Positions 6,966-14,005 of a stretch of DNA of 23,604 nt are shown here, one piece after another (within the stretch, counting starts at the first letter, position 1; every line of letters begins with the position of its first letter). The position numbers were made by a program, and so were the translations under genes. Below the pieces are notes generated by a model that made no database searches, had not been told where the DNA came from, and worked only from the letters and a program-made list of their open reading frames with translations. The DNA comes from Acidimicrobiales bacterium (lineage in GTDB: Bacteria; Actinomycetota; Acidimicrobiia; Acidimicrobiales; SZUA-35). The stretch covers positions 1-23,604 of the forward strand of contig JAHECQ010000009.1 of assembly GCA_024641625.1 (NCBI GenBank), given 5' to 3'.

Positions 6966-7964
6966 ATGACCAGCACGACCCCCGGCACGCGCCCCCGAGT
7001 CTTCAGTGGCATCCAGCCCTCGGGAGCAGTTCACCTCGGCAACTACCTGGGAGCGTTGCGCAATTGGGTCAGCATGCAACACGACACCGATGCGGTCTAC
7101 TGCGTGGTCGACCTGCACGCCTTGACCCTGCCCAAGGAACCCGGCGAGGTCGCCCAAGGCACCCTGGACATCGCCCGCATCCTCCTGGCTCTCGGCCTCG
7201 ACCCACAGCGCTGTGTGTTCTTCGTCCAGTCCCACGTACACGAACATGCCGAGCTCGGCTGGTTGATGCAGACGGTCGCCAGCTACGGCGAGCTGTCGCG
7301 CATGACCCAGTTCAAGGACAAGTCGGCCCGCTCGAGCGGCTTCATCTCGGCGGGGCTGTTCACCTACCCCGCGCTTCAGGCGGCCGACATCCTGCTCTAT
7401 GACACCGAGGTCGTTCCGGTGGGCGATGACCAGCGTCAGCACATCGAGCTGGCCAGGGACGTGGCGTTGCGGTTCAACGCTCGCTATGGCGACACCTTCG
7501 TCATTCCCGAGCATCGCATTCCCGTTGCCGGAGCCCGAGTGATGGACCTCCAGCACCCCGAGAACAAGATGTCCAAGTCGGTCGACTCGCCCCAGGGAAC
7601 GATCAACCTGCTCGATGCTCCCCAGGAGATAGAGAAGAAGGTGAAGCGTGCCGTCACCGACAATGACGGCGAGGTGCGCTACGACCCGGCCGACAAGCCA
7701 GGGGTGTCGAACCTGCTGTCGATCCTGGCCGCAGTCACCGATGGCGACCCCGAGCAGTTGGCCGGGCAGTACCAGCAGTACGGCCCGCTCAAGGCCGATG
7801 TTGCTGCCGCGTTGATCGCTCTGGTCGAGCCGATTCAGGCTCGTCTGGCCCAGCTCGACGATGCCACGGTCCGCGCCGAGCTGGCGCTGGGCGCCGAACG
7901 GGCCACCGCCATTGCTGCACCGGTGATGGACCGGGCCAAGCGGGCCTGCGGTTTGCTCGTCTGA
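6966..7964 (+). CDS. trpS: Tryptophanyl-tRNA synthetase
   Basis: TrpRS is a class I synthetase that charges tRNA-Trp. The HIGH-type motif is HLGN at residues 23-26 (FSGIQPSGAVHLGNY), and the second signature KMSKS is intact at residues 201-205. SARSSGFISAGLFTYPALQAADILLY and VGDDQRQHIELARD are typical of bacterial TrpRS. The length of 332 residues is normal. ATG 6966 has no Shine-Dalgarno sequence but a TANNNT box 7 bases upstream. It stands alone on the plus strand, divergent from scpA; 237 bases separate it from the lipoprotein gene downstream. No strong terminator hairpin follows it. Confidence 0.97.
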   Translation: MTSTTPGTRPRVFSGIQPSGAVHLGNYLGALRNWVSMQHDTDAVYCVVDLHALTLPKEPGEVAQGTLDIARILLALGLDPQRCVFFVQSHVHEHAELGWLMQTVASYGELSRMTQFKDKSARSSGFISAGLFTYPALQAADILLYDTEVVPVGDDQRQHIELARDVALRFNARYGDTFVIPEHRIPVAGARVMDLQHPENKMSKSVDSPQGTINLLDAPQEIEKKVKRAVTDNDGEVRYDPADKPGVSNLLSILAAVTDGDPEQLAGQYQQYGPLKADVAAALIALVEPIQARLAQLDDATVRAELALGAERATAIAAPVMDRAKRACGLLV

Positions 7965-8201
7965 GGAGGCCTCGATCATCTCCGCCGCGGTCACCCCGCT
8001 CCGTCGACAGGTCGACCGGTCGGCTGTGGTCATGTCGGCTGTGGTCATGTCGGCGGTGCGCATGGCCGCAGTGAGCGTTGCATGACAGGCACGTTTCACT
8101 GCGCGCAGCAGTGCACGAACCCCTGAGGGACGGCGCTACATTCTTTCGCAGCCTCAGAGCGAGGTCAAATCTCGGATGACCATCCAGGAAAGGTACCCAG
8201 T
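7965..8201 (+). other. Intergenic region between trpS and the lipoprotein gene
   Basis: This 237-base stretch holds three copies of a 15-bp repeat (8020-8064) and a small perfect inverted repeat, CACTGC/GCAGTG (8097-8102 and 8108-8113, 5-base loop), which could be an operator or weak terminator. A possible -10 box, TACATT, is at 8137-8142 without a clear -35. A good ribosome binding site, AGGAAAGG, lies at 8186-8193, 8 bases before ATG 8202. A 31-codon GTG-started frame crosses the repeat but has no ribosome binding site. Confidence 0.5.
8020..8064 (+). repeat. 15-bp tandem repeat, three copies
   Basis: The unit TCGGCTGTGGTCATG occurs at 8020-8034 and again, identical, at 8035-8049. A third copy at 8050-8064 (TCGGCGGTGCGCATG) differs at three positions. 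It lies between trpS and the lipoprotein gene. Its role is unknown; the unit differs from the 15-bp repeat upstream of livH. Confidence 0.85.
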
Positions 8202-9581
8202 ATGGGCAACAAGAGCCTTGCGAAAGTTGTTTCGCTACTCGCGGCACTGGCCATGACCGCCGCCGCCTGTGGCAGCGACTCGGGCGCCGCCGGCGACACC
8301 GGCGACACCACCACCACCGCCGCTGACAACGACACCGACACCACCGAAGCGAGCGACGACTCCGCGGCTGCCGACGGAACCGTCGAAGCCGCCCCCAGCT
8401 GCACCGGCGAGAGCAACGGAATCCTCGAGATCGGCGGCCTCCTGCCCCAGACCGGCAACCTTGCCTACCTCGGCCCGCCCGAGGAGGCCGGCGCGGCACT
8501 GGCCATCAAGGAGATCAACGAAGCCGGTGGCGTGCTGGGTGAGAACGCTGTGTTCATGCCCGGCGACTCGAGCGACAATGGCGACGTCGCCAATCAGACC
8601 GTCGACCGTCATCTCTCCGGTGACGTCGATGCCATCCTCGGTGCCGCCAGCTCCGGTGTGACGTTCACTGTCATCGACAAGGTCACCGGCGCCTGCAAGA
8701 TCCAGTTCTCGTCGGCGGCCACCTCGCCCGATTTCACCGAGTACGACGAGGGCGAGCTGTTCTTCCGCACCTCGCCCTCCGACGTGCTCCAGGGTCGGGT
8801 CCTGGCCGACCTGATCATCCAGGAAGGATCCACCACCGTGGGCCTCATGGCCCTCCAGGATCCCTACGGCGAGGGCCTGCTCAACTACACCAAGCTGCCG
8901 CTCGAGGAGCAGGGCGCCGAAATCGTCACCGACTTCGTCTATGACCCCAAGGCCCAGAGCTTCGACGCCGAGGTCCAGCAGATGGTGACCGCCGATCCCG
9001 AGGCCATCGTGCTCATCGGCTTCGACGAGAGCGCCTCCATCCTCACCGGCCTGTTCGAGGCCGGCTTCACTCCCGACGTCAAGAAGATCTACCTGGTCGA
9101 CGGCAACATCGGCAACGCCACGGGCCTGAAGTTCGCCGAAGAGGGCGTGCTCAACGGCATCAAGGGCACGTTGCCCTCGGCCGAGATCACCGACGACTTC
9201 AAGGATCGCATGCTGGAGATCGACCCCGGGCTCATCGACTACAACTACGGTCCCGAGACCTACGATGCCGTCATGGTCATGGCCCTGGCCGCCGAGGCCG
9301 CCGGCACCGACGATCCGGCAGCCATCGCGGCCAAGATCAACGGCATCACTCGTGACGGTGAGAAGTGCACCACCTTCGCCGAGTGCCGGGACCTGATCGC
9401 CGCCGGCACCGACATCGACTACGACGGCCCCTCGGGCCCGTTGACGTTCGGACCGGCCGGTGAACTGACCGAGGCGAACTTCACCATCTTGAGCTACGGC
9501 GGCGATGTCACCGACGATGCCAACGGCAACGTCAACGAGATCGACGACTCGCAGAACATCTACCTCTTCGCCCAGCTGTAG
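8202..9581 (+). CDS. livK: Branched-chain amino acid type ABC transporter substrate-binding lipoprotein
   Basis: A 459-residue lipoprotein of the periplasmic-binding fold type I (Peripla_BP_6, LivJ/LivK). It begins with a signal peptide ending in a lipobox, TAAAC at residues 19-23, so Cys23 should be lipidated and the protein held outside the membrane. About 40 residues rich in Asp, Thr, Ala and Gly form an acidic linker before the binding domain, which starts near ILEIGGLLPQTGNLAYLG. Four further cysteines (PSCTG, GACKI, KCTTFAEC) could form disulfides. A ribosome binding site AGGAAAGG is 8 bases before ATG 8202. It faces livF-livG-livM-livH on the other strand and should feed that permease. 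The family also binds other amino acids, amides and urea, so the ligand is open. Confidence 0.9.
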   Translation: MGNKSLAKVVSLLAALAMTAAACGSDSGAAGDTGDTTTTAADNDTDTTEASDDSAAADGTVEAAPSCTGESNGILEIGGLLPQTGNLAYLGPPEEAGAALAIKEINEAGGVLGENAVFMPGDSSDNGDVANQTVDRHLSGDVDAILGAASSGVTFTVIDKVTGACKIQFSSAATSPDFTEYDEGELFFRTSPSDVLQGRVLADLIIQEGSTTVGLMALQDPYGEGLLNYTKLPLEEQGAEIVTDFVYDPKAQSFDAEVQQMVTADPEAIVLIGFDESASILTGLFEAGFTPDVKKIYLVDGNIGNATGLKFAEEGVLNGIKGTLPSAEITDDFKDRMLEIDPGLIDYNYGPETYDAVMVMALAAEAAGTDDPAAIAAKINGITRDGEKCTTFAECRDLIAAGTDIDYDGPSGPLTFGPAGELTEANFTILSYGGDVTDDANGNVNEIDDSQNIYLFAQL

Positions 9582-9614
9582 GTCCTGTTCATCCCCGGTC
9601 CCGCCCAGGGACCA

Positions 9615-9656
9615 CGGCCGAGGCCGGGTTGCATAACCGCAACCCGGCCTCGGCCG
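9615..9656. terminator. Perfect 18-bp hairpin between livK and livF
   Basis: Arms at 9615-9632 and 9639-9656 are fully complementary, with the 6-base loop ATAACC. It starts 34 bases after the livK stop. No T tract follows on either strand, as is frequent for terminators in GC-rich actinobacteria. Its symmetry would allow it to act in both directions between these convergent genes. Confidence 0.8.
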
Positions 9657-9733
9657 CGCTCGGCGAGTTGACGCGTGCCGACTGCAGTGCCTGGTGCTTC
9701 GCGATCAGTCGCAACTGGGCCGTGCCGATCGGG

Positions 9734-9755
9734 CGCCGCAGCTTGGGCTGCGGCG
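9734..9755. terminator. Second hairpin, next to the livF stop
   Basis: Arms CGCCGCAG (9734-9741) and CTGCGGCG (9748-9755) enclose a 6-base loop. On the plus strand TTGTT follows at once. On the minus strand the hairpin begins 4 bases after the livF stop codon, so it could end the livHMGF transcript or back up the first hairpin for livK. Confidence 0.65.
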
Positions 9756-9759
9756 TTGT

Positions 9760-10521
9760 TCAGTGCGCCTTGGCCAACGTCCCGAGGTAGAGCTCGATCA
9801 CCTTGGGGTCGGTCAACAACTCACGGCCGGTGCCGGTGTAGGCGTTGGTTCCCTGATCCAGGACATAGCCTCGATCACAGATCTGCAGACACCGGGACGC
9901 GTTCTGTTCGACCATGATCACCGAGACACCGGCGGAGTTGATCTTCTTGGTGTTGACGAAGACCTGGTCCTGGAGAGCAGGCGACAGGCCCGCCGACGGC
10001 TCGTCGAGCAGGATGACCCGCGGTTTCATCATCAACGCCCGCCCCATGGCCAGCATCTGACGTTCGCCGCCCGACAGGGCCCCGGCCCGTTGGCTCCGCC
10101 GCTCGGCCAGACGCGGGAACATCTCGACCACTTCCTCGAAACGCTCCTCGAATGCCTTGGGCTCGAGGAAGGCGCCCATTTCGAGGTTCTCCTCGATGGT
10201 CAGACTCGGGAACACATTGTTGTTCTGCGGGACGTAGCCGATGCCCCGTTCCACCAAGGCGTGGGCCTTGAGATTGGTGATCTCCTCACCGTCGTACATC
10301 ACCTTGCCCGAGCGGATCCTCACCAACCCGAACAACGACTTGAGCAGCGTCGACTTCCCGGCGCCATTGGGCCCGATGATGGCGATCAGCTCACCGGGGG
10401 CCAACTCGAGCGAACAGTCGTTCAGGATGTCGACGTCGCTGCTGTAGCCGCCGGTGATGCCATCGACGTGGATCAACAGTTCGCTGCTCCGCAAGGGAGC
10501 TGATCTCGCATCGGTGGTCAT
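9760..10521 (-). CDS. livF: ABC transporter ATP-binding protein, LivF type
   Basis: A 253-residue ATPase subunit that powers import through LivH-LivM. It has a Walker A GPNGAGKS (residues 50-57), the Q-loop region IGYVPQNNNVFPSLTIEENL typical of LivF, the signature LSGGERQMLAMGRALM, and Walker B VILLDEPSAGLSP. ATG 10521 overlaps the livG stop by 4 bases; the longer open frame upstream only shadows livG. It is the last gene of livH-livM-livG-livF and ends beside a hairpin. The pairing with LivG as a heterodimer is known for the family. Substrate is not readable from the ATPase. Confidence 0.94.
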   Translation of the reverse strand: MTTDARSAPLRSSELLIHVDGITGGYSSDVDILNDCSLELAPGELIAIIGPNGAGKSTLLKSLFGLVRIRSGKVMYDGEEITNLKAHALVERGIGYVPQNNNVFPSLTIEENLEMGAFLEPKAFEERFEEVVEMFPRLAERRSQRAGALSGGERQMLAMGRALMMKPRVILLDEPSAGLSPALQDQVFVNTKKINSAGVSVIMVEQNASRCLQICDRGYVLDQGTNAYTGTGRELLTDPKVIELYLGTLAKAH

Positions 10522-11381
10522 GCGTCGTCTCCGAACTCGAGCGGCTTGTCGTGCGACGAGCCGAGGTAGGCGTCGATCACCTGCTGGTTGGCCCCGATCG
10601 ACGCGTGCGGCCCCTCGGCGATCACCCGCCCTTCGGCCATCACCACCACCCAATCGGAGATGTCGCGCACCACGTCCATGTCGTGTTCGACGAACACGAC
10701 CGTCCGGCCTTCCTCGCGGAGTCCCTTCACGTGTTCGAGCAACGACTGGGTGAGCGCCGGGTTCACCCCGGCCATCGGCTCATCGAGCATGATGAGTTTC
10801 GGATCGGTCATGAGCGCTCGGGCCATCTCCAGCAGCTTGCGCTGACCTCCCGAGAGCGTGCCGGCGAACTCCTCTCGCATGTGGGCCAGCTTGAACCGAT
10901 CGAGCAGTTCGTCGGCTCGGGCCTCGTTGGCTGCCTCTTGGTCCCTCCACGTGGGTCGGACCAGACCGGCGAAGAAGTTCTCGCCGATCTGGTTCATCGA
11001 TCCCAGCTTCATGTTCTCGATCACCGTCATCTTCGACAGCGCCTTGGTGAGCTGGAAGGTGCGGACCATGCCGGCGCGGGCAACCTTGTGCGCCGGCATC
11101 TTGCCGAGCGGTTTGCCGTCGAACTGCCAGGTTCCGGTGTTGGGCTGGTCGAAACCGGTCATCAGATTGAAGAAGGTGGTCTTGCCGGCTCCGTTCGGTC
11201 CGATGAGACCGGTGATCACACCCCGTTGGATCTCGAGATGTTCGACGTCGACCGCCTTCAGACCGCCGAAGGTGCGGGTGATGTTGTCGGCGACCAGGAT
11301 CGGATCGGGCTTGGGCGAGCCGGGTTCCTCGGCGACCCCGACCATCCGATCGGTCGGGGCGAGGGCGACGTCATCGGGCAT
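10518..11381 (-). CDS. livG: ABC transporter ATP-binding protein, LivG type
   Basis: The second ATPase of the transporter, 287 residues from ATG 11381. A Walker A, GPNGAGKT, lies at residues 61-68, the signature is LSGGQRKLLEMARALM, and Walker B is LIMLDEPMAGVNP. The C-terminal VDAYLGSSHD resembles the usual LivG end. The start ATG 11381 is favoured over an in-frame codon at 11405 because AAGGAGA precedes it by 9 bases, inside the livM 3' end. The first 28 residues (rich in Pro, Asp and Glu) are an extra tail before the domain. Overlap with livM is 11 bases, with livF 4 bases, so all are co-translated. Confidence 0.93.
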   Translation of the reverse strand: MPDDVALAPTDRMVGVAEEPGSPKPDPILVADNITRTFGGLKAVDVEHLEIQRGVITGLIGPNGAGKTTFFNLMTGFDQPNTGTWQFDGKPLGKMPAHKVARAGMVRTFQLTKALSKMTVIENMKLGSMNQIGENFFAGLVRPTWRDQEAANEARADELLDRFKLAHMREEFAGTLSGGQRKLLEMARALMTDPKLIMLDEPMAGVNPALTQSLLEHVKGLREEGRTVVFVEHDMDVVRDISDWVVVMAEGRVIAEGPHASIGANQQVIDAYLGSSHDKPLEFGDDA

Positions 11382-12378
11382 CGAGCGCAATCTCCTTCTT
11401 GTCACCGAAGATGCCCTGCGGCCGGAAGATCATCAACAGCATCAGGCCGAGGCCGAGGAGCATGAAGCGGACCTGACCGACCTGGACCCCGTCCATGAGC
11501 CACTCGGGGATCTTGTTGTTGGCCTCGGCCTGGCGAAGGGCGGCGTCGGTGAACGCCAGCAGCGACGAGAAGATCATCGAACCGATCACCGGCCCCCACA
11601 ACCGCCCGGTGCCGCCGAGGATCATGGCGACCCAGATGAAGAAGGTCTTGGGTGTACCGAGGTCCTGAGGACTGGGCTGCACCGAGCCCTGGGGAAGGAC
11701 GAACATCATGCCGCCCAGGGCTCCGAAGAGACCACCCAGCACGAGGCTCTGCATCTTGACGCTGTAGGAATTCTTGCCGAGGGCGCGGGCGGCGTCCTCG
11801 TCCTCGCGCACGGCCTTGAGCACACGACCCCACGGGCTGCGCATCAGCAGGTACACGAGCAGCACGCCCATCAGCACCAGACTCCAGCCGACGAGCAGGC
11901 TCCAGGCCTCGTCAGCGCGGTAGTCGAGATCGAAGAAGCCGAGGTTGACCGAGATGCGACCGGTGAAGGGGTTCAGACTCCGGAACCCCTCGGTGAAGCC
12001 GTTGATGCCGTTGGAGCCTCCGGTCCACTCTCGCAACGACGTGGCCCGCACCACGATCCGCAGGATCTCCGCCGCTGCGATGGTGGCGATGCCCAGGTAG
12101 TCGGCCCGGAGCCGGAGCGTGGGAATGCCCAGCAACAATGCGAACAACGCAGCACACACCAGGCCACACGCCACACCGACCGCCAGGGGGGCGCCCCAGA
12201 CGAAGATGGGAATGGCCAGCCCGTACGCGCCCACGAGCATGAACCCGGCATGGCCGAAGTTCAGCAGGCCGGTGTACCCGAAATGGATATTGAGTCCGAT
12301 GGCCGCCAGCGCGAAGTACGCCGCCTGGACGCCGAAGAACTGGGTGACGGTGACGTCGACGATGTTGGCCCAGTCCAT
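11371..12378 (-). CDS. livM: ABC transporter permease, LivM type
   Basis: A 335-residue multi-spanning inner-membrane permease. The family hallmark GLNIHFGYTGLLNFGHAGFMLVGAY appears at about residues 28-52, and the coupling region AVREDEDAARALGKNSYSVK is near residues 190-209. VAMILGGTGRLWGPVIG is another typical block. Several hydrophobic segments fit the usual eight to ten membrane helices. ATG 12378 follows the livH stop by a single base (TGA-C-ATG), and AGAGGA is a plausible ribosome binding site. It should form the channel with LivH. Length is normal for an actinobacterial LivM, with no fused domain. Confidence 0.94.
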   Translation of the reverse strand: MDWANIVDVTVTQFFGVQAAYFALAAIGLNIHFGYTGLLNFGHAGFMLVGAYGLAIPIFVWGAPLAVGVACGLVCAALFALLLGIPTLRLRADYLGIATIAAAEILRIVVRATSLREWTGGSNGINGFTEGFRSLNPFTGRISVNLGFFDLDYRADEAWSLLVGWSLVLMGVLLVYLLMRSPWGRVLKAVREDEDAARALGKNSYSVKMQSLVLGGLFGALGGMMFVLPQGSVQPSPQDLGTPKTFFIWVAMILGGTGRLWGPVIGSMIFSSLLAFTDAALRQAEANNKIPEWLMDGVQVGQVRFMLLGLGLMLLMIFRPQGIFGDKKEIALDAR

Positions 12379-12379
12379 G

Positions 12380-13705
12380 TCAGCCGATCCTCTCTCGTTG
12401 GCCGAGCAAGCCTTGTGGTCGAAGGAGGAGTATCAGGATCAACACCAGGAGGGCTCCCACGTTCTTCAACTCCGTCGGCAATCCGTTGCCGCTGATGTGC
12501 AGCGTGGACACATTGACCAGGAGTCCGATGATGAGGCTGCCGAGCAATGGCCCGTACGCCGTGCCCAGGCCGCCGAGGGTCACCGCGGCGAACATCAACA
12601 GCAGGAGCTCCGAGCCCATGTCCCACGACACGCCCTGGTCCAGACCGAACAACACACCGCCCAACCCCGCGAGCGATCCGCCCACGATCCACACCGTCAG
12701 GATCACCCGCTCGACGTCGATGCCCGAGGACTCGGCCAGATCGCGGTTGTCCGACACGGCGCGCATCGCCTTGCCGATCCGGGTGGACTTGATGGCCGTG
12801 GCCACGGCGACCAGCGCGACCAGCGCCAGACCGATGACCCACAGCTCGCGTGGCACCACCGTGATCGGTCCGAGGTCGATGCCCTTCTGGAGCGCATATT
12901 GGCTGTAGCGTTCCCTGCGACCACCCGCTTGGTAGACGAAGAGATAGCGAACCAGGATCGACAATCCGATCGAGATGACGAGCATGGCGATGAGGCCGGT
13001 GCCGCGTCGTCGCAACGGCCGCCACAGGAACCGCTCGTTCGCCCCACCGGCCAGCGCCGTGGCCACGACTGCGAGCATGCCCGCAGGGACGATGTGCAGC
13101 CCGAGCACGTCGGGATCGTTGAGCATCAGGGCAAAGAGGGCCCCGAAGGCCACCAGCTCGCCATGGGCGAAATTGGTGAGCCCGGTCGTGCCATAGATCA
13201 GCGACAGTCCGATCGAGCACATGGCAATGATCATCCCGAACTTGACGCCATCGAAGAGGAGCTGCGCGAATTCCGCGCCTGCGCTGCCTCCGCTCGAGAC
13301 ACCTTCTCCCTGCACGAGCGGGAACAGTGCCGCCCGGCGCTCTCCGGCGCGAACCTCGATCGTGCGGGCGGAGGACTCGGCGTCCTTCGGAGTCACGCCA
13401 TCGGGCAGGGTCTCGGTGACCAGTTGCACGAGGTAGATGCCCGGTCCCGGCACGTCGATGTCGATCGCGCCGGCATCATCCGAGGTGCCGGTGCCGACCA
13501 CTGCGCCGGTGTCGTCCAGCACCTCGACCTCCACTCCGACCGCCGGGACCCTGGTGCCGGACTCGTCGTTGTAGGCGAGCGTCGACCTGACGCCCTCGGC
13601 TTCTTGGGCGAGGGCCGCACTCGAGGCGAGCACGAGGGCACCGAGCACCGCCAGCAGAGCGACGGCCAGACCACGAATGCCCACGGTCGGTGCGGTCCGG
13701 GCCAT
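12380..13705 (-). CDS. livH: LivH-type permease with an N-terminal secreted beta-sandwich domain
   Basis: From ATG 13705 the protein has 441 residues, against about 300 for ordinary LivH. Residues 1-35 look like a signal peptide (hydrophobic run then ASSAALAQ). Residues of about 36-125 resemble a carboxypeptidase-regulatory or Ig-like domain: VPAVGVEVEVLDDTGAVVG, then TSDDAGAIDIDVPGPGIY. A Ser/Gly linker follows, and the permease starts near EFAQLLFDGVKFGMIIAM, with GLTNFAHGELVAFGALFAL as the LivH hallmark. The extra domain would lie outside the membrane, where it could meet the lipoprotein; that role is inferred. An alternative GTG start at 13918 gives 512 residues and would include a pentapeptide repeat (NVDPG) ahead of the signal peptide. 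It heads livH-livM-livG-livF. Confidence 0.85.
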   Translation of the reverse strand: MARTAPTVGIRGLAVALLAVLGALVLASSAALAQEAEGVRSTLAYNDESGTRVPAVGVEVEVLDDTGAVVGTGTSDDAGAIDIDVPGPGIYLVQLVTETLPDGVTPKDAESSARTIEVRAGERRAALFPLVQGEGVSSGGSAGAEFAQLLFDGVKFGMIIAMCSIGLSLIYGTTGLTNFAHGELVAFGALFALMLNDPDVLGLHIVPAGMLAVVATALAGGANERFLWRPLRRRGTGLIAMLVISIGLSILVRYLFVYQAGGRRERYSQYALQKGIDLGPITVVPRELWVIGLALVALVAVATAIKSTRIGKAMRAVSDNRDLAESSGIDVERVILTVWIVGGSLAGLGGVLFGLDQGVSWDMGSELLLLMFAAVTLGGLGTAYGPLLGSLIIGLLVNVSTLHISGNGLPTELKNVGALLVLILILLLRPQGLLGQRERIG

Positions 13706-13762
13706 CGGTCCTGTCGGCGCGCCCGGCGACTGGCAACCTCGGTTGACGGTGCGAGAGCGGGC

Positions 13763-13822
13763 GTTGCCAGGGTCGACGTTGCCAGGGTCGACGTTGCCAG
13801 AGTCGACGCTGCCGGGGTCGAC
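13763..13822 (-). repeat. 15-bp tandem repeat, four copies, upstream of livH
   Basis: On the plus strand the unit is GTTGCCAGGGTCGAC. Copies at 13763-13777 and 13778-13792 are identical; 13793-13807 has one change and 13808-13822 has two. A decayed fifth unit follows. On the minus strand the unit would read NVDPG if translation began at GTG 13918. It lies in the 300 bases between livH ATG 13705 and the HD-domain gene; otherwise that stretch holds only the promoter and palindrome listed separately. Confidence 0.85.
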
Positions 13823-13927
13823 GTTGCGCGAGTTACGGATCGGATCACCCCCGTTGAGAGGATCGCGCCGAGGGGCACGGTGCACGGACTGCTGCAGGGG
13901 TGGGGGTGACCAGGTCACAGATCGGCG

Positions 13928-13958
13928 AGTATAGGGCCACGGGTTGCACCAGTGGCAA
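13928..13958 (-). promoter_or_regulatory. Candidate promoter of the livHMGF operon
   Basis: On the minus strand TTGCCA (13953-13958) and TATACT (13928-13933) make a near-consensus -35/-10 pair, with a 19-base spacer, slightly long. The in-frame GTG at 13918 begins 9 bases after the -10 box, so either a leaderless start there or a leader of about 215 bases to ATG 13705 is possible. Confidence 0.5.
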
Positions 13959-13960
13959 GG

Positions 13961-13973
13961 GTCACTTTGTGAC
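13961..13973. promoter_or_regulatory. Palindrome next to the livH -35 box, possible operator
   Basis: GTCACTTTGTGAC is a 5-bp inverted repeat around TTT, ending 2 bases upstream of the candidate -35 box. Its position suits a regulator-binding site for the transporter operon. No regulator gene is nearby, and the half-site GTCAC is short, so this is a suggestion. Confidence 0.35.
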
Positions 13974-14005
13974 GATCGGTGTTCGGTCGACCGGCGACGC
14001 CACCG

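Noticed and set aside
8020..8064. Possible CRISPR array
   Set aside because: Units are directly tandem with no spacers, and no cas gene is present. The same holds for the repeat at 13763-13822.
7990..8085. Small 31-codon frame reading the 15-bp repeat as SAVVM units
   Set aside because: It has a GTG start without ribosome binding site or promoter, and no supporting composition; left as non-coding.
6921..8099. Minus-strand frame of 392 codons opposite trpS
   Set aside because: trpS is unmistakable on the plus strand; this frame is its antisense shadow extended through the 15-bp repeat.
12119..13909. Long open frame of 596 codons on the plus strand, antisense to livM and livH
   Set aside because: Long antisense frames are common in GC-rich coding DNA. 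The translation is rich in His, Gln, Arg and Gly without a recognisable domain, while the minus strand encodes clear permeases.
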